This document shows, one piece after another, positions 23,935-32,643 of a DNA stretch of 64,000 nucleotides; the first letter of the stretch is position 1; the number at the start of each line of letters is the position of its first letter. The stretch comes from Bacteroidota bacterium (lineage in GTDB: Bacteria; Bacteroidota; Bacteroidia; Bacteroidales; FEN-979). Below the pieces are notes generated by a model. That model saw only the letters and a program-made list of their open reading frames with translations. It had not been told where the DNA came from and ran no database searches. Position numbers and translations under genes: made by a program. Location of the stretch: NCBI GenBank assembly GCA_026391735.1, contig JAPLDL010000019.1, positions 124,001-188,000 of the forward strand, read 5' to 3'.

Positions 23935-25250
23935 GATTCATTGCTTTTCAGTGGATCCAAACCTTTTTCTTTGGCGGTCTCAACAACAGGGATAACAGGA
24001 AAGAATTTTGATATCAGAGTGATAATGATCAAAACAAGGATGAAGCTTAGCAAGGTTATGGCAATCTCTGTGAGCGTTGGTGTGTAAATTTTGAAATTAT
24101 CAGGTACGTGCTGAATGGGCAGGAATGGATGTGCCATTGTCGGAACAACGATGAGGTAACGTTTGAACCAGGCTGCTATCAGGACCACAACTGAGATGAG
24201 GGTTAGAGGCAAGGGCTTTCGCATCTTCCGGAATAACATAAGGACAATGGGAATGAGCAATCCGCCGACCTGGACAAGCCAGAACATTACAGCAAAATGG
24301 CCGCTCATAAGTTCTCTGAGATGAATGGCATCAGCTCGTTTCAGTTTGTAACCCGGGACCAGGTATTCGTTTATGTTGAAATACAGGTAAACGAAAGCAA
24401 CAAGAACCAGGACTTTTCCCATATTGTTAAAATGAAGATCGGTAAGGTAATCCTTGAGCCTGTAATTCTTACGGAAGAAGAACATGGCTATGATCACCGC
24501 TGCCGATCCTGCCACGAAAGCACCCGAGACGAAGTACGGACCAAAGATGGTACTGTCCCAGCCAGGCCTTACAGTCAGAGCGAATAACCATGATGTCACT
24601 GTGTGGATCGAAAGTGCTGCGGGGATTATCAAGATGAGAAGGATGTAAATTGAACGATGTATGATCCGGTTCTGTTCGGGGTGGTCGGTCCAGTTCAGGG
24701 ATAATACTTTGTAAACCGGTTTAAGCCATGAGGGCAGGCTGCCGTAGCGCTTATAAAGTACGGCCATGTCGGGGATCATGGGCAGCATGAGAAGCATCAG
24801 GCTGATCACGAAATATGTTGTAATCACAGTAACGTCCCAAAGGATAGGTGACTGGAACCTTGCATAGAGAAAAACGTAGGCAAGTCTTTCGGGGCGCCCC
24901 ATATCCATTACGATGACGAGCCCGGCCACGGCTGCGAATGCGACTGCAATGGTTTCGGCAATCCTGGTGATAGGTTGTACCCATTTCATGCCGATGAGCC
25001 CGAGCACGGCGCTGATAAGCATCCCGATAAGGCTTGAGGCTACGAAAAATACGAAGTTCGAGATGTACAGTCCCCATGAGATATAATCCCTGATCCCGGC
25101 AACTCCCAGGCCGTACTTAAGCTGCCTGGTGTAGGCAAACAGGCAGGCCAGGAAGGCAAGAACCAGAAATCCCATCCACAGGAAGAACCCCTTGTTTAAC
25201 CTGATGTGGTGAGACAAGTCGCTGATGATAAGATCCATTTTATTATCCAT
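23931..25250 (-). CDS. NrfD/PsrC-family quinone-interacting membrane subunit
   Basis: This 439 aa polytopic protein has about ten helices, the size of PsrC/ActC/HmeC-type subunits that oxidise or reduce quinones without heme. Family features: GFFLWMGFLVLAFLACLFAYTRQL near the N-terminus, ISWGLYISNFVFFVASSLIG near 75, VAFAAVAGLVIVMDMGRPERLAYVFLYARFQSPILWDV near 110-145 (the conserved GRPxR and SPxxWD stretch), and VVVLIAAWFKRYLIVVPTM late. It lies between the FeS protein gene (42 bp) and the cytochrome c gene (4 bp overlap). A quinol-oxidising role feeding the oxidase is inferred. Confidence 0.92.
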   Translation of the reverse strand: MDNKMDLIISDLSHHIRLNKGFFLWMGFLVLAFLACLFAYTRQLKYGLGVAGIRDYISWGLYISNFVFFVASSLIGMLISAVLGLIGMKWVQPITRIAETIAVAFAAVAGLVIVMDMGRPERLAYVFLYARFQSPILWDVTVITTYFVISLMLLMLPMIPDMAVLYKRYGSLPSWLKPVYKVLSLNWTDHPEQNRIIHRSIYILLILIIPAALSIHTVTSWLFALTVRPGWDSTIFGPYFVSGAFVAGSAAVIIAMFFFRKNYRLKDYLTDLHFNNMGKVLVLVAFVYLYFNINEYLVPGYKLKRADAIHLRELMSGHFAVMFWLVQVGGLLIPIVLMLFRKMRKPLPLTLISVVVLIAAWFKRYLIVVPTMAHPFLPIQHVPDNFKIYTPTLTEIAITLLSFILVLIIITLISKFFPVIPVVETAKEKGLDPLKSNES

Positions 25251-25292
25251 ATTCGTTGCTTCAGCTGATTACTGTAATTCACTTAGTTTCAT

Positions 25293-26258
25293 TTATCCCT
25301 CCTTAGGGGCTTCATCGGTTGCAGGTTCGAAAGGGAACAACCTGTTCTTTGGAGGCAGATAATACACTCTTGGCCTGGTACCGAGTTCAGGCATAAGTTG
25401 GTAGGCGCCGTTATCCCGTAAGAGTTTGCTCAAGCGCACTGTTTCCTTGGTTGTGCCGTTTGACACCGCATCCTCGTTCTCGTCGCCGAAATAATACACT
25501 CCGTTGGGGCAGGCCGAGACGCAATAGGGGAGTTTGCCTTCCCGGCAGCGGTCGGCACTGAACAGGCATTTGGAAATCGTTCCCAGTTTCTGGGGTACAT
25601 TAAGCTCGACATTGTAGGCTTCTCCCTGGTGTTTCCCTGCATCCTTTGGCAGGGTCCACTGGAAGATCCTGGCTGAATACGGACAGGCGGCCATGCAGAA
25701 CCTGCAGCCTATGCATCGTTCGTTGTCGATTAGAACGATGCCGTCACCCCTTTTATAGGTTGCATCGACAGGGCAGACAGCAACACAGGGAGGATTGTCA
25801 CAATGCTGACAGTTCTTAGGCATGTGGTAGGGAGCTGTGTCGGGGGCATCCTGCATTTGCAAGGTGTTCAAATGATATTGCCCGGGTTTGAGCTGGTGCG
25901 CCTCCTGGCAGGCGGCAATACAACGCCTGGCATTCCGGCATTTCGAAAGATCGATGACCATGACCCATCGCCTGCCTTCTATGCCTTCCCTTCCCTTCTC
26001 CAACATAAGTTTTGTAGGATTCTTTGCAAGAGCCTTCAGCTCAAGGCTGTCCACCTCAACAAGCTTGTTGTCCTGGGTCAGCAATACCTTGGCTTCCCCT
26101 GTTGCAGCCTTCTTTTTTTCAAAAATATCCCCCGAATATAAGGCTCCGGCTCCAGCAGCAACCCCGGCACCCAGCAACCCGATATTCTTAAGGAAATTTC
26201 GTCTTGAAGATTTTGAGGAATCTTGCTCATCCCCTTTGTTGACTGTATTTTCGTCCAT
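25293..26258 (-). CDS. TAT-exported ferredoxin-like FeS subunit with altered cluster ligands
   Basis: This 321 aa protein has a twin-arginine signal (SSRRNFLKNIGLLGAGVAAGAGAL) and a DMSO-reductase-type four-motif FeS domain. Motif 2 (CQHCDNPPCVAVCP) and motif 3 (CIGCRFCMAACP) are complete. Motif 1 is CRNARRCIAACQ, with Ala where the second Cys belongs. Motif 4 is CLFSADRCREGKLPYCVSACP, with Ser in the second Cys place and an extra Cys three residues on. Those two motifs share ligands in this family, so one or two clusters may be [3Fe-4S], shifted or lost. It should sit on the periplasmic face next to NrfD and the cytochrome, passing electrons from quinol. It heads the operon. Confidence 0.9.
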   Translation of the reverse strand: MDENTVNKGDEQDSSKSSRRNFLKNIGLLGAGVAAGAGALYSGDIFEKKKAATGEAKVLLTQDNKLVEVDSLELKALAKNPTKLMLEKGREGIEGRRWVMVIDLSKCRNARRCIAACQEAHQLKPGQYHLNTLQMQDAPDTAPYHMPKNCQHCDNPPCVAVCPVDATYKRGDGIVLIDNERCIGCRFCMAACPYSARIFQWTLPKDAGKHQGEAYNVELNVPQKLGTISKCLFSADRCREGKLPYCVSACPNGVYYFGDENEDAVSNGTTKETVRLSKLLRDNGAYQLMPELGTRPRVYYLPPKNRLFPFEPATDEAPKEG

Positions 26259-26293
26259 ACAATGGAATTATCAATTTACAAACGACATCAAAG

Positions 26294-26301
26294 CAAAAAT
26301 A
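26294..26301 (-). promoter_or_regulatory. Candidate -7 box of the respiratory operon
   Basis: On the minus strand TATTTTTG matches TAnnTTTG exactly and lies about 36 bases before the FeS gene ATG (26258). No TTTG is found 17-23 bp upstream of it, so this is a weak call. It is the only exact box I saw in the 110-bp gap. Confidence 0.3.
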
Positions 26302-26368
26302 TAAATAAATTTTTCTGTTTTGCCCTAACAACCGAATTTATACTTAATCTAAATTCGCCATTTAGGTA

Positions 26369-28861
26369 TTAAAATGGGAAAATGATAGATATCTTATATG
26401 CAAAATTATCTCCGACATTATCGAACCCATAAGGCCCCCAGCGGTAAAATGCGCCAATGCCAATGGTATAAAGTTTCAGGTTGACAATGTTGTTTATCAG
26501 TAAACCGCTCTCGTAATATCCAAGGTTCATTTCCTTTGGAAGGGGATCCTGATAGGCATAATGGTCTTTGTGGTCAAGCCAGCCGAACCCAATATTCTGG
26601 GCAAGGGCAAATTCGGGATGGAACCATTTCCGGCCCTTCAGTAAAAGGTGTCCGAAATCATGATAAATGAACAGGCTGGCGTAGGAATTTGAGAGGAATT
26701 CATTCATCCGCATAGTCCCGAAGGTATTCGGAGCAAACAAGGCGAACATCCTGTAAGTTGCATCGCCATAATAAAGATTACAAGCGGGAATAGGCTGGTC
26801 AACATATCCTGTGCTCAACTGGAATGTGAGCTTGCCAAGGAATTTTATGTTAAAGGTCTTTTTGATTTTCAGATCGATCTTGTTATAATCGTATTGCCCA
26901 TTGATAAATCCTTTGATGCCCCTTGTATACTCGAGCCACAACAATGGATAGTTCGTTCCCAGGTTGATCCTGTTATCGATTGTTTGAATATACTGTTCTT
27001 TGTAGGCCCATTTAAAACCAGCCCTGATTTCGGTAAAAGTGTACTGGTCTTTCAAAACCACTGCATTGCCTTCTGGCACGGCAAAGCCATAGGTTGTTGA
27101 TTTTTTATAATCATTTGAGAGGCCCACATTAAAGAGGAACCATTTAAAACCCCTGAAGCCAAAGTTCATGCCGAAATGCTCGGTCCTTTCCAGTTTGAGG
27201 GTATAAAGCGGTTGGAAGTTCCCACCGAGGATAGACTGGTAATCGAGTGGAAACGAAACAAGACCCGAGGGAATAAGATTGAAGTAATAATCGCCGCACA
27301 GGGTAATGTCCTGTCGTTTATTAATATAAAACGTTGCATCCCCTCCGTACTTACTGGTTGAAATTGCAAAGGCATACTGATAAAATCCCCCTACCCGAAT
27401 CCACTTGGCAAGCTTGTCGTTGGTATGTATCCCGGCACCGAGGATCAGGCCTTCATAAGTGTTATAGTTGATAATGCGGTTGATGTCAATATCAATAGGG
27501 CCCCAGGGCCACCTGCCGGTCAGGATGGTTTGAAGGGATTTGGCATATTTATCCAGATTCGATGCCTTACCAATGCTGTCGAGTGTTTTGTAGGTTTTTC
27601 TGTCTTTGGATGTCAGTGAATCTACCCGGTACTGGTTCCAGAATTCTTCGGGACGCGCTCCGGCCGACTGGTCGACTTCCACATCAAGGTAAGTGAATTC
27701 CCTCCTTACCAGGTCAGGGTTCAAAACAATATCCTTTATATAAGACCGTCCCTTGGCGATAAGAAAATGCCGTCCTGCCTGAAGGTTGTAAAAAGTAACA
27801 TCTGTATTCAGTTGCACAGGGAACCAGTGTTCCCCATCCATCAGCTCATACATCTGCCTTATTTTAATCTGCATCCCGCTTTGCTTGGCAGGTTCTGCAA
27901 TAACATTCTGAATAGCCCATTTGTTACTCGAAATTGATATCACCCCTTTCATGCCGTCAAAATTGGTCCCTTTCCTGGGCCTGAATGAAATAATAAACGT
28001 TGTATCCCTGCCCGTATATGTGGTATCCTCGATCTTGAAAAAATACTTGCTTAAAGATCCCGCGCCGATCGGGTTGACATAGGAACTCTGGAATATGGTT
28101 ATAAAGGGTTTGTAAAATGAAAATGATTGGATCTGGGTCGTGAGGAATACAAAGATGGGGTCTTTAAAACCCGACATACGTGCAGCAATCACTTTGTTAT
28201 AGTTCTTATCGGGGTGGAGGAATTTGCGTTTGGTCACGTTTTCCATCAGGAACAGGTACTGTGATTTAAAAAATTCCTGTGTCCTCGCTTCGGAGGTATC
28301 TGCTAATCTTTTTTTTATCGTATCGCTGATTGCTGAAGTGTCGGCCCTCATCATAAACCGTTTCATCATGGCAGAATCAACAACTGCTTTCCCTGCCGTC
28401 GTATCAGTGTCAATAGTAAAAAAGGTCTTGTCATAGGAAGTATAAGAAAATGAAAGCAGTTTCTCAGGGTCGTTCAGATCCCGGTTGTCGACGGCATTTT
28501 TGATTATCCGGTGGGCTGGATTCACACCCGGTAGGACTTCGACTTCTTTAAGGTCGATTTGCTTTGCAGTCATCTCAATTTGCAAATTTTGCAGGTTACC
28601 GGTAAGAGGGTATTTCATGGATTCATATCCTACATACGACAAAGCCAGGAAAGCAGGTTTTTTGCTCCAGCGGAACCTGAATTTCCCATCAATATCGGTA
28701 GTCCCGCCAAAGCCGTCTTCCTGAACAATATTGACAAATGCAAGTGGTTTATGAGTGATGTCATCAATGACTTTCCCGCTCACAACATATATATCCTGAG
28801 CCCAAACAGTACATACCAAAAAGAAAATGGAACAAAACAGGAGAATTGAGCGGCATTTCAT
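26369..28861 (-). CDS. DUF5686 outer-membrane protein with CarboxypepD_reg domain
   Basis: This 830 aa protein is typical of Bacteroidota. A signal peptide (SILLFCSIFFLVCTVWAQ) is followed by a carboxypeptidase-regulatory-like domain (about 22-105; VVSGKVIDDITHKPLAFVNI, GKFRFRW, YVGYESMKYPLTG). The DUF5686 region comes next (about 110-430) and then a C-terminal stretch rich in alternating aromatic residues (KWIRVGGFYQYAFAISTSKYG, GMNFGFRGFKWFLFNVGLSND). It ends in an aromatic residue (KISIIFPF), as outer-membrane barrels do. Function is unknown; homologues are surface receptor-like. It is transcribed away from the FadL-like gene and is the first gene of the long minus-strand block. Confidence 0.88.
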   Translation of the reverse strand: MKCRSILLFCSIFFLVCTVWAQDIYVVSGKVIDDITHKPLAFVNIVQEDGFGGTTDIDGKFRFRWSKKPAFLALSYVGYESMKYPLTGNLQNLQIEMTAKQIDLKEVEVLPGVNPAHRIIKNAVDNRDLNDPEKLLSFSYTSYDKTFFTIDTDTTAGKAVVDSAMMKRFMMRADTSAISDTIKKRLADTSEARTQEFFKSQYLFLMENVTKRKFLHPDKNYNKVIAARMSGFKDPIFVFLTTQIQSFSFYKPFITIFQSSYVNPIGAGSLSKYFFKIEDTTYTGRDTTFIISFRPRKGTNFDGMKGVISISSNKWAIQNVIAEPAKQSGMQIKIRQMYELMDGEHWFPVQLNTDVTFYNLQAGRHFLIAKGRSYIKDIVLNPDLVRREFTYLDVEVDQSAGARPEEFWNQYRVDSLTSKDRKTYKTLDSIGKASNLDKYAKSLQTILTGRWPWGPIDIDINRIINYNTYEGLILGAGIHTNDKLAKWIRVGGFYQYAFAISTSKYGGDATFYINKRQDITLCGDYYFNLIPSGLVSFPLDYQSILGGNFQPLYTLKLERTEHFGMNFGFRGFKWFLFNVGLSNDYKKSTTYGFAVPEGNAVVLKDQYTFTEIRAGFKWAYKEQYIQTIDNRINLGTNYPLLWLEYTRGIKGFINGQYDYNKIDLKIKKTFNIKFLGKLTFQLSTGYVDQPIPACNLYYGDATYRMFALFAPNTFGTMRMNEFLSNSYASLFIYHDFGHLLLKGRKWFHPEFALAQNIGFGWLDHKDHYAYQDPLPKEMNLGYYESGLLINNIVNLKLYTIGIGAFYRWGPYGFDNVGDNFAYKISIIFPF

Positions 28862-28951
28862 CTGCTGTGATTTTTTGAAAGAGTAAATATACTAACAATG
28901 AATTTCGGATAAGAAAAATCTGTAACTTTCTCCTTTGAAAAAATTCATTCT

Positions 28952-30364
28952 ATGATAAGAAACATTACTATTTCGGTTGTCCTATTGTTAATTACAGTTC
29001 AGGCCTTTTCACAGGACGACCATTACTGGACCCAGCAGTTCGGGGCAGTCAGCACGATAATGGGCGGGGCTGTCATCGCCGGGGTCAGGGACAATACGGC
29101 CATTTATTATAACCCGGGGGCTCTTGGGTTTATTTCCCAGCCTTCCCTGTCGGTCGATGCAAACGTTTATAAAATCGATAAAATATTTATTGATGACGGA
29201 TTGGGGAACGGGGTTAACCTGAATTCTGCCCAGTTAAGCATTTATCCGCAGATCATTTCGGGGCTTGTTAATATTGTGAAAAATGACCACTGGAAATTTT
29301 CGTATGCCCTCCTTACGAGGCATTATGCCAATGTGCTGATGAACACAAGGTATACCAATACCGATTTTGATCCGTCAATGGTTGAACCCAATATGAAATT
29401 TATCGGCGCCCTGGATTACACGAACCAGCTCAATGAACAATGGCTTGGATTGGGAGTCGGATACAGGATAAACGATCAATGGAGTGTTGGGGGAACCCTT
29501 TTTATCAGCTACCGTGCACAAAGTTACCAGATGACGAATTATGTACGATTGGTTTATAAAGACGATTCAACTGATTTTTTTGGCAGTGCAAATAATGACC
29601 GGAATTTGAAGTACAAAACATTTTCGGGCCTGTTAAAGTTCGGTGTAGCCTATCAGACTGGCAGATGGAAGTTCGGTCTAACCCTTACTACGCCATCATT
29701 ACAGGTTTATGGAAGTGGTGATATACAGAGGGAGATTTCTATTATTGCAATAGATACCGCAGGCGGCGGAGGCGGAGAGGTTGTAATGGGAAGGCAAACC
29801 GGGATATCTGCAAAATACAAACGCCCCCTGTCAATCGGTCTCGGTGTGGAATATTGCTCGGCCAAAACAAGGATTGCATTGAGCATGGAGTACTATTCAA
29901 AAATCAAAATATACCACCTTTTTGAACCCGAGTCCAACCCGTTTATTTATCCTGAATCAGCTGATACCGGGAGCACCCACAACAAGCTTGAAAGTTTTCT
30001 TCATGTGCAGAATGCAGCAAACCCGGTATTCAATTTTGGAATTGGATTCAGCCAGGACCTAAGCAGCAAATTCACCCTGATGCTGGGTTTCAGGACCGAC
30101 TTTTCTTCTTATGTCGAACCGGAGGAAGGAGACAACTTCCTGCATAATTCGGCAAGCTGGGACATGTACCATTTTTCGGCCGGTGTGTCCTATCATCAGA
30201 AAAGGAATTCAGTGACCGTAGGGTTTACTTACAGTGCAAGTCCCGCGAAACCCATCGCACCGAATAATGACCTGGTGGTACCGGTTGATTTCACCGGTAA
30301 CCCGGTCGTTTACGCCCAGTCTTTCGGGCTGGTCATCGGGTATACTTATTATTTTCCTAAATAA
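28952..30364 (+). CDS. FadL/OmpP1-like outer-membrane transport protein
   Basis: This 470 aa protein has a signal peptide (ITISVVLLLITVQAFSQ). The region QFGAVSTIMGGAVIAGVRDNTAIYYNPGALG near residues 30-60 has the GGA...D.TAIYYNPAALA-type motif of the Toluene_X/FadL family. These are beta-barrel channels that carry hydrophobic molecules such as fatty acids. Barrel-type alternation continues to the C-terminal aromatic end (LVIGYTYYFPK). The substrate is not evident. It is followed by a THUMP methyltransferase gene 6 bp downstream, with no functional link apparent. Confidence 0.82.
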   Translation: MIRNITISVVLLLITVQAFSQDDHYWTQQFGAVSTIMGGAVIAGVRDNTAIYYNPGALGFISQPSLSVDANVYKIDKIFIDDGLGNGVNLNSAQLSIYPQIISGLVNIVKNDHWKFSYALLTRHYANVLMNTRYTNTDFDPSMVEPNMKFIGALDYTNQLNEQWLGLGVGYRINDQWSVGGTLFISYRAQSYQMTNYVRLVYKDDSTDFFGSANNDRNLKYKTFSGLLKFGVAYQTGRWKFGLTLTTPSLQVYGSGDIQREISIIAIDTAGGGGGEVVMGRQTGISAKYKRPLSIGLGVEYCSAKTRIALSMEYYSKIKIYHLFEPESNPFIYPESADTGSTHNKLESFLHVQNAANPVFNFGIGFSQDLSSKFTLMLGFRTDFSSYVEPEEGDNFLHNSASWDMYHFSAGVSYHQKRNSVTVGFTYSASPAKPIAPNNDLVVPVDFTGNPVVYAQSFGLVIGYTYYFPK

Positions 30365-30370
30365 TTCCTG

Positions 30371-31540
30371 ATGACAGAAAGTCCAACCACTTCACTGATG
30401 GTCGCCAAGACGATTAGCGGTCTTGAACCAATACTTAAAGCGGAACTTGACGATATCGGGGCTCTGAATACCGAAGTGATGAACCGTTCGGTAAGCTTTG
30501 AAGGGGACAAATCCTGCATGTACCGTGCAAACTACCTTTGTCGTTCGGCCCTGCGCATTCTCCTGCCTGTTCATGTATTTGATATCAATGCCCAGGAGGA
30601 CCTTTACAGGGAGATCAAAGAGTTCCCATGGGAAGATCACCTGGATTCGGACTCAACCCTGGCCATTGATGCGGTGATCTCTTACACGGTGTTCACAAAT
30701 TCGCAGTTTGTAGCCCAGAAAACAAAGGATGCCATTGTTGACAGGTTCCGGGAAAAAACCGGTAAAAGACCTTCGGTCGACCTTGAAAATCCCACGCTCA
30801 GGGTAAATGTCCACCTTTTTAAGAATACCTGTACCGTTTCACTGGATGCATCGGGACAATCACTGCATAAGCGAGGTTATCGCAAGCAAACAGGTATTGC
30901 CCCGCTGAATGAAGTTCTCGCCGCCGGTCTGATCCTGCTGTCGGGCTGGGACAGGAAGAAACCACTCCTGGACCCTATGTGCGGCTCCGGTACAATCTTA
31001 ATTGAAGCCGCCATGCTTGCATCGGCAATGCCTTCGGGGTATTTCAGGAATGAATATGGTTTTATGAAATGGAAGGATTTTGATGAAACCCTCTGGGAAA
31101 CTGTTAAGTCAGAAGCCCTGGCCGTGATAAACCATCACGAAACAACCAGGATTGTCGGCTTCGACAAGTCGGTAATGAGCCTGAAACGTGCTGCTGAGAA
31201 TGTAGGATTTGCCGGACTTGACCGTGATATCTATTTGAAACGGTCAGCGTTCGAGGACTCTGTCCCCCCATCCGCCGAAGGCATAATTATTATGAACCCT
31301 CCATACGACGAACGTATTGAGCTTGAAGATTCAGTCGGATTTTACAAGATGATCGGGAATGTGCTTAAACGAAAGTATAGTGGCTACAAAGCCTGGGTGA
31401 TTTCTTCCGATCTGGAAGCAATTAAATTTATCGGGCTTAAACCCTCAAGAAAAATCAGGATTTTCAACGGTCCTCTGGAATGCAGGTTTCTGGGTTTTGA
31501 TCTGTACGAGGGGAAAAAAACCAGTACTTTTGCAGATTGA
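30371..31540 (+). CDS. THUMP-domain class I RNA methyltransferase (RlmL/YpsC-like)
   Basis: This 389 aa protein has an N-terminal THUMP-type RNA-binding region (about 10-165; AKTISGLEPILKAELDDIGA, VNVHLFKNTCTVSLDASG, LHKRGYRKQTGIAPLNEVLA). A Rossmann methyltransferase domain follows (LLDPMCGSGTILIEAAMLA binds SAM; IIIMNPPYDERIE is the NPPY catalytic motif of N-methylation of bases). The family makes m2G in 23S rRNA (RlmL N-terminal half) or tRNA, and the exact target cannot be told. It is close behind the FadL-like gene and 17 bp before pfkA. Confidence 0.9.
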   Translation: MTESPTTSLMVAKTISGLEPILKAELDDIGALNTEVMNRSVSFEGDKSCMYRANYLCRSALRILLPVHVFDINAQEDLYREIKEFPWEDHLDSDSTLAIDAVISYTVFTNSQFVAQKTKDAIVDRFREKTGKRPSVDLENPTLRVNVHLFKNTCTVSLDASGQSLHKRGYRKQTGIAPLNEVLAAGLILLSGWDRKKPLLDPMCGSGTILIEAAMLASAMPSGYFRNEYGFMKWKDFDETLWETVKSEALAVINHHETTRIVGFDKSVMSLKRAAENVGFAGLDRDIYLKRSAFEDSVPPSAEGIIIMNPPYDERIELEDSVGFYKMIGNVLKRKYSGYKAWVISSDLEAIKFIGLKPSRKIRIFNGPLECRFLGFDLYEGKKTSTFAD

Positions 31541-31557
31541 TCTAAAACTTATTTTTT

Positions 31558-32538
31558 ATGCCAAGAGTTACGAGAATAGGAGTATTTACATCGGGCGGAG
31601 ATTCTCCAGGTATGAATGCCGCGATACGTGCGGTTGTCCGCTCGGGTATCAATGAAGGCCTCGATGTGTTTGGAATTTACCGCGGGTATGAAGGTATGAT
31701 TGACGGACAGATAGAACCGATGGAACGGCATTCTGTTTCAAATATCCTCCAAAGAGGTGGAACCATTTTGAAATCGGCCCGAAGCAAACGTTTTATGACC
31801 TATGAAGGCAGACTTCAGGCTTTCCAGAACCTGGAAAAATTCAAAATTGACGGCCTGGTCGCGATAGGAGGTAACGGGACTTTCACAGGTGCTCAGATCT
31901 TTGAAAAGGAATTTAATATCCCTGTTGTCGGTTTACCCGGTACCATCGATAATGATCTGTACGGCACTGATTTTACAATCGGTTTTGATACAGCCTGCAA
32001 TACAGTAGTACAGGCGGCCGACAAGATCAGGGATACAGCTACTTCTCACGACCGTTTGTTTTTCATCGAAGTGATGGGCAGGGACGCAGGTTATCTGGCA
32101 CTTTTTAGCGGTGTTGCAACAGGAGCAGAGTTTATCCTGGTACCTGAAACGAAAACCTATATTGACAACATTGCAAGGCTGCTCAGGCATGATATGCGCA
32201 AAAACAAGACTTCCGGGATCGTGATCGTAGCCGAAGGCGATGATATGGGCGGAGCTTATGATATTGCCAGGCAGGTCAAGGAAAGGTTACCCGAGATTGA
32301 TGCAAGGGTGACCGTTTTGGGTCATGTTCAGAGGGGAGGATCTCCTACCGTGCAGGACCGTATACTGGCAAGTTGGACGGGTTTCGAAGCCGTTCATGCC
32401 CTCATCGAAGGGAAAAGCAATATCATGATCGGGATTGAAAATAAAATGATTACCTATACTCCTTTTGAAGACGCCATCCATAAAAAGAAACAATTCAATT
32501 TCGGCGGACTGGAGCTGGCCAGGATACTTGCACTGTAA
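31558..32538 (+). CDS. pfkA: ATP-dependent 6-phosphofructokinase
   Basis: The enzyme phosphorylates fructose 6-phosphate in glycolysis. The 326 aa size is standard for bacterial PfkA. VFTSGGDSPGMNAAIRAVV is the ATP site. AIGGNGTFTGAQIFE near residue 103 is the ATP/Mg loop, and LPGTIDNDLYGTDFTIGFDTA near 125 holds the catalytic Asp (GTIDND). MGRDAGYLALFSGVA near 170 and GHVQRGGSPTVQDRILA near 255 bind the sugar phosphate. GGNGT in place of the more usual GGDGS is a small variation; whether the phosphoryl donor is ATP or PPi cannot be settled by eye, although PPi enzymes usually differ at the GGDDS position. Repeat-like DNA follows the stop. Confidence 0.93.
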   Translation: MPRVTRIGVFTSGGDSPGMNAAIRAVVRSGINEGLDVFGIYRGYEGMIDGQIEPMERHSVSNILQRGGTILKSARSKRFMTYEGRLQAFQNLEKFKIDGLVAIGGNGTFTGAQIFEKEFNIPVVGLPGTIDNDLYGTDFTIGFDTACNTVVQAADKIRDTATSHDRLFFIEVMGRDAGYLALFSGVATGAEFILVPETKTYIDNIARLLRHDMRKNKTSGIVIVAEGDDMGGAYDIARQVKERLPEIDARVTVLGHVQRGGSPTVQDRILASWTGFEAVHALIEGKSNIMIGIENKMITYTPFEDAIHKKKQFNFGGLELARILAL

Positions 32539-32600
32539 GTAGCGAAATTGCGAAGGAGCGAAATAACTTTCGCCGAAGGCGAAATGAGCACGCAAATGAA
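32539..32600. repeat. Intergenic gcgaaat-rich repeat with hairpin
   Basis: The stretch after pfkA repeats gcgaaat-like words (tagcgaaatt, gagcgaaata, ggcgaaatga). It contains TTTCGCC (32568-32574) and GGCGAAA (32578-32584), a perfect 7-bp stem around GAA. No T-run follows on either strand. Similar words occur after secA (2323-2362). Confidence 0.4.
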
Positions 32601-32643
32601 ATAAGAAATTGGTGCGAATAAATGCCGAAGTTAAATCTACCAC

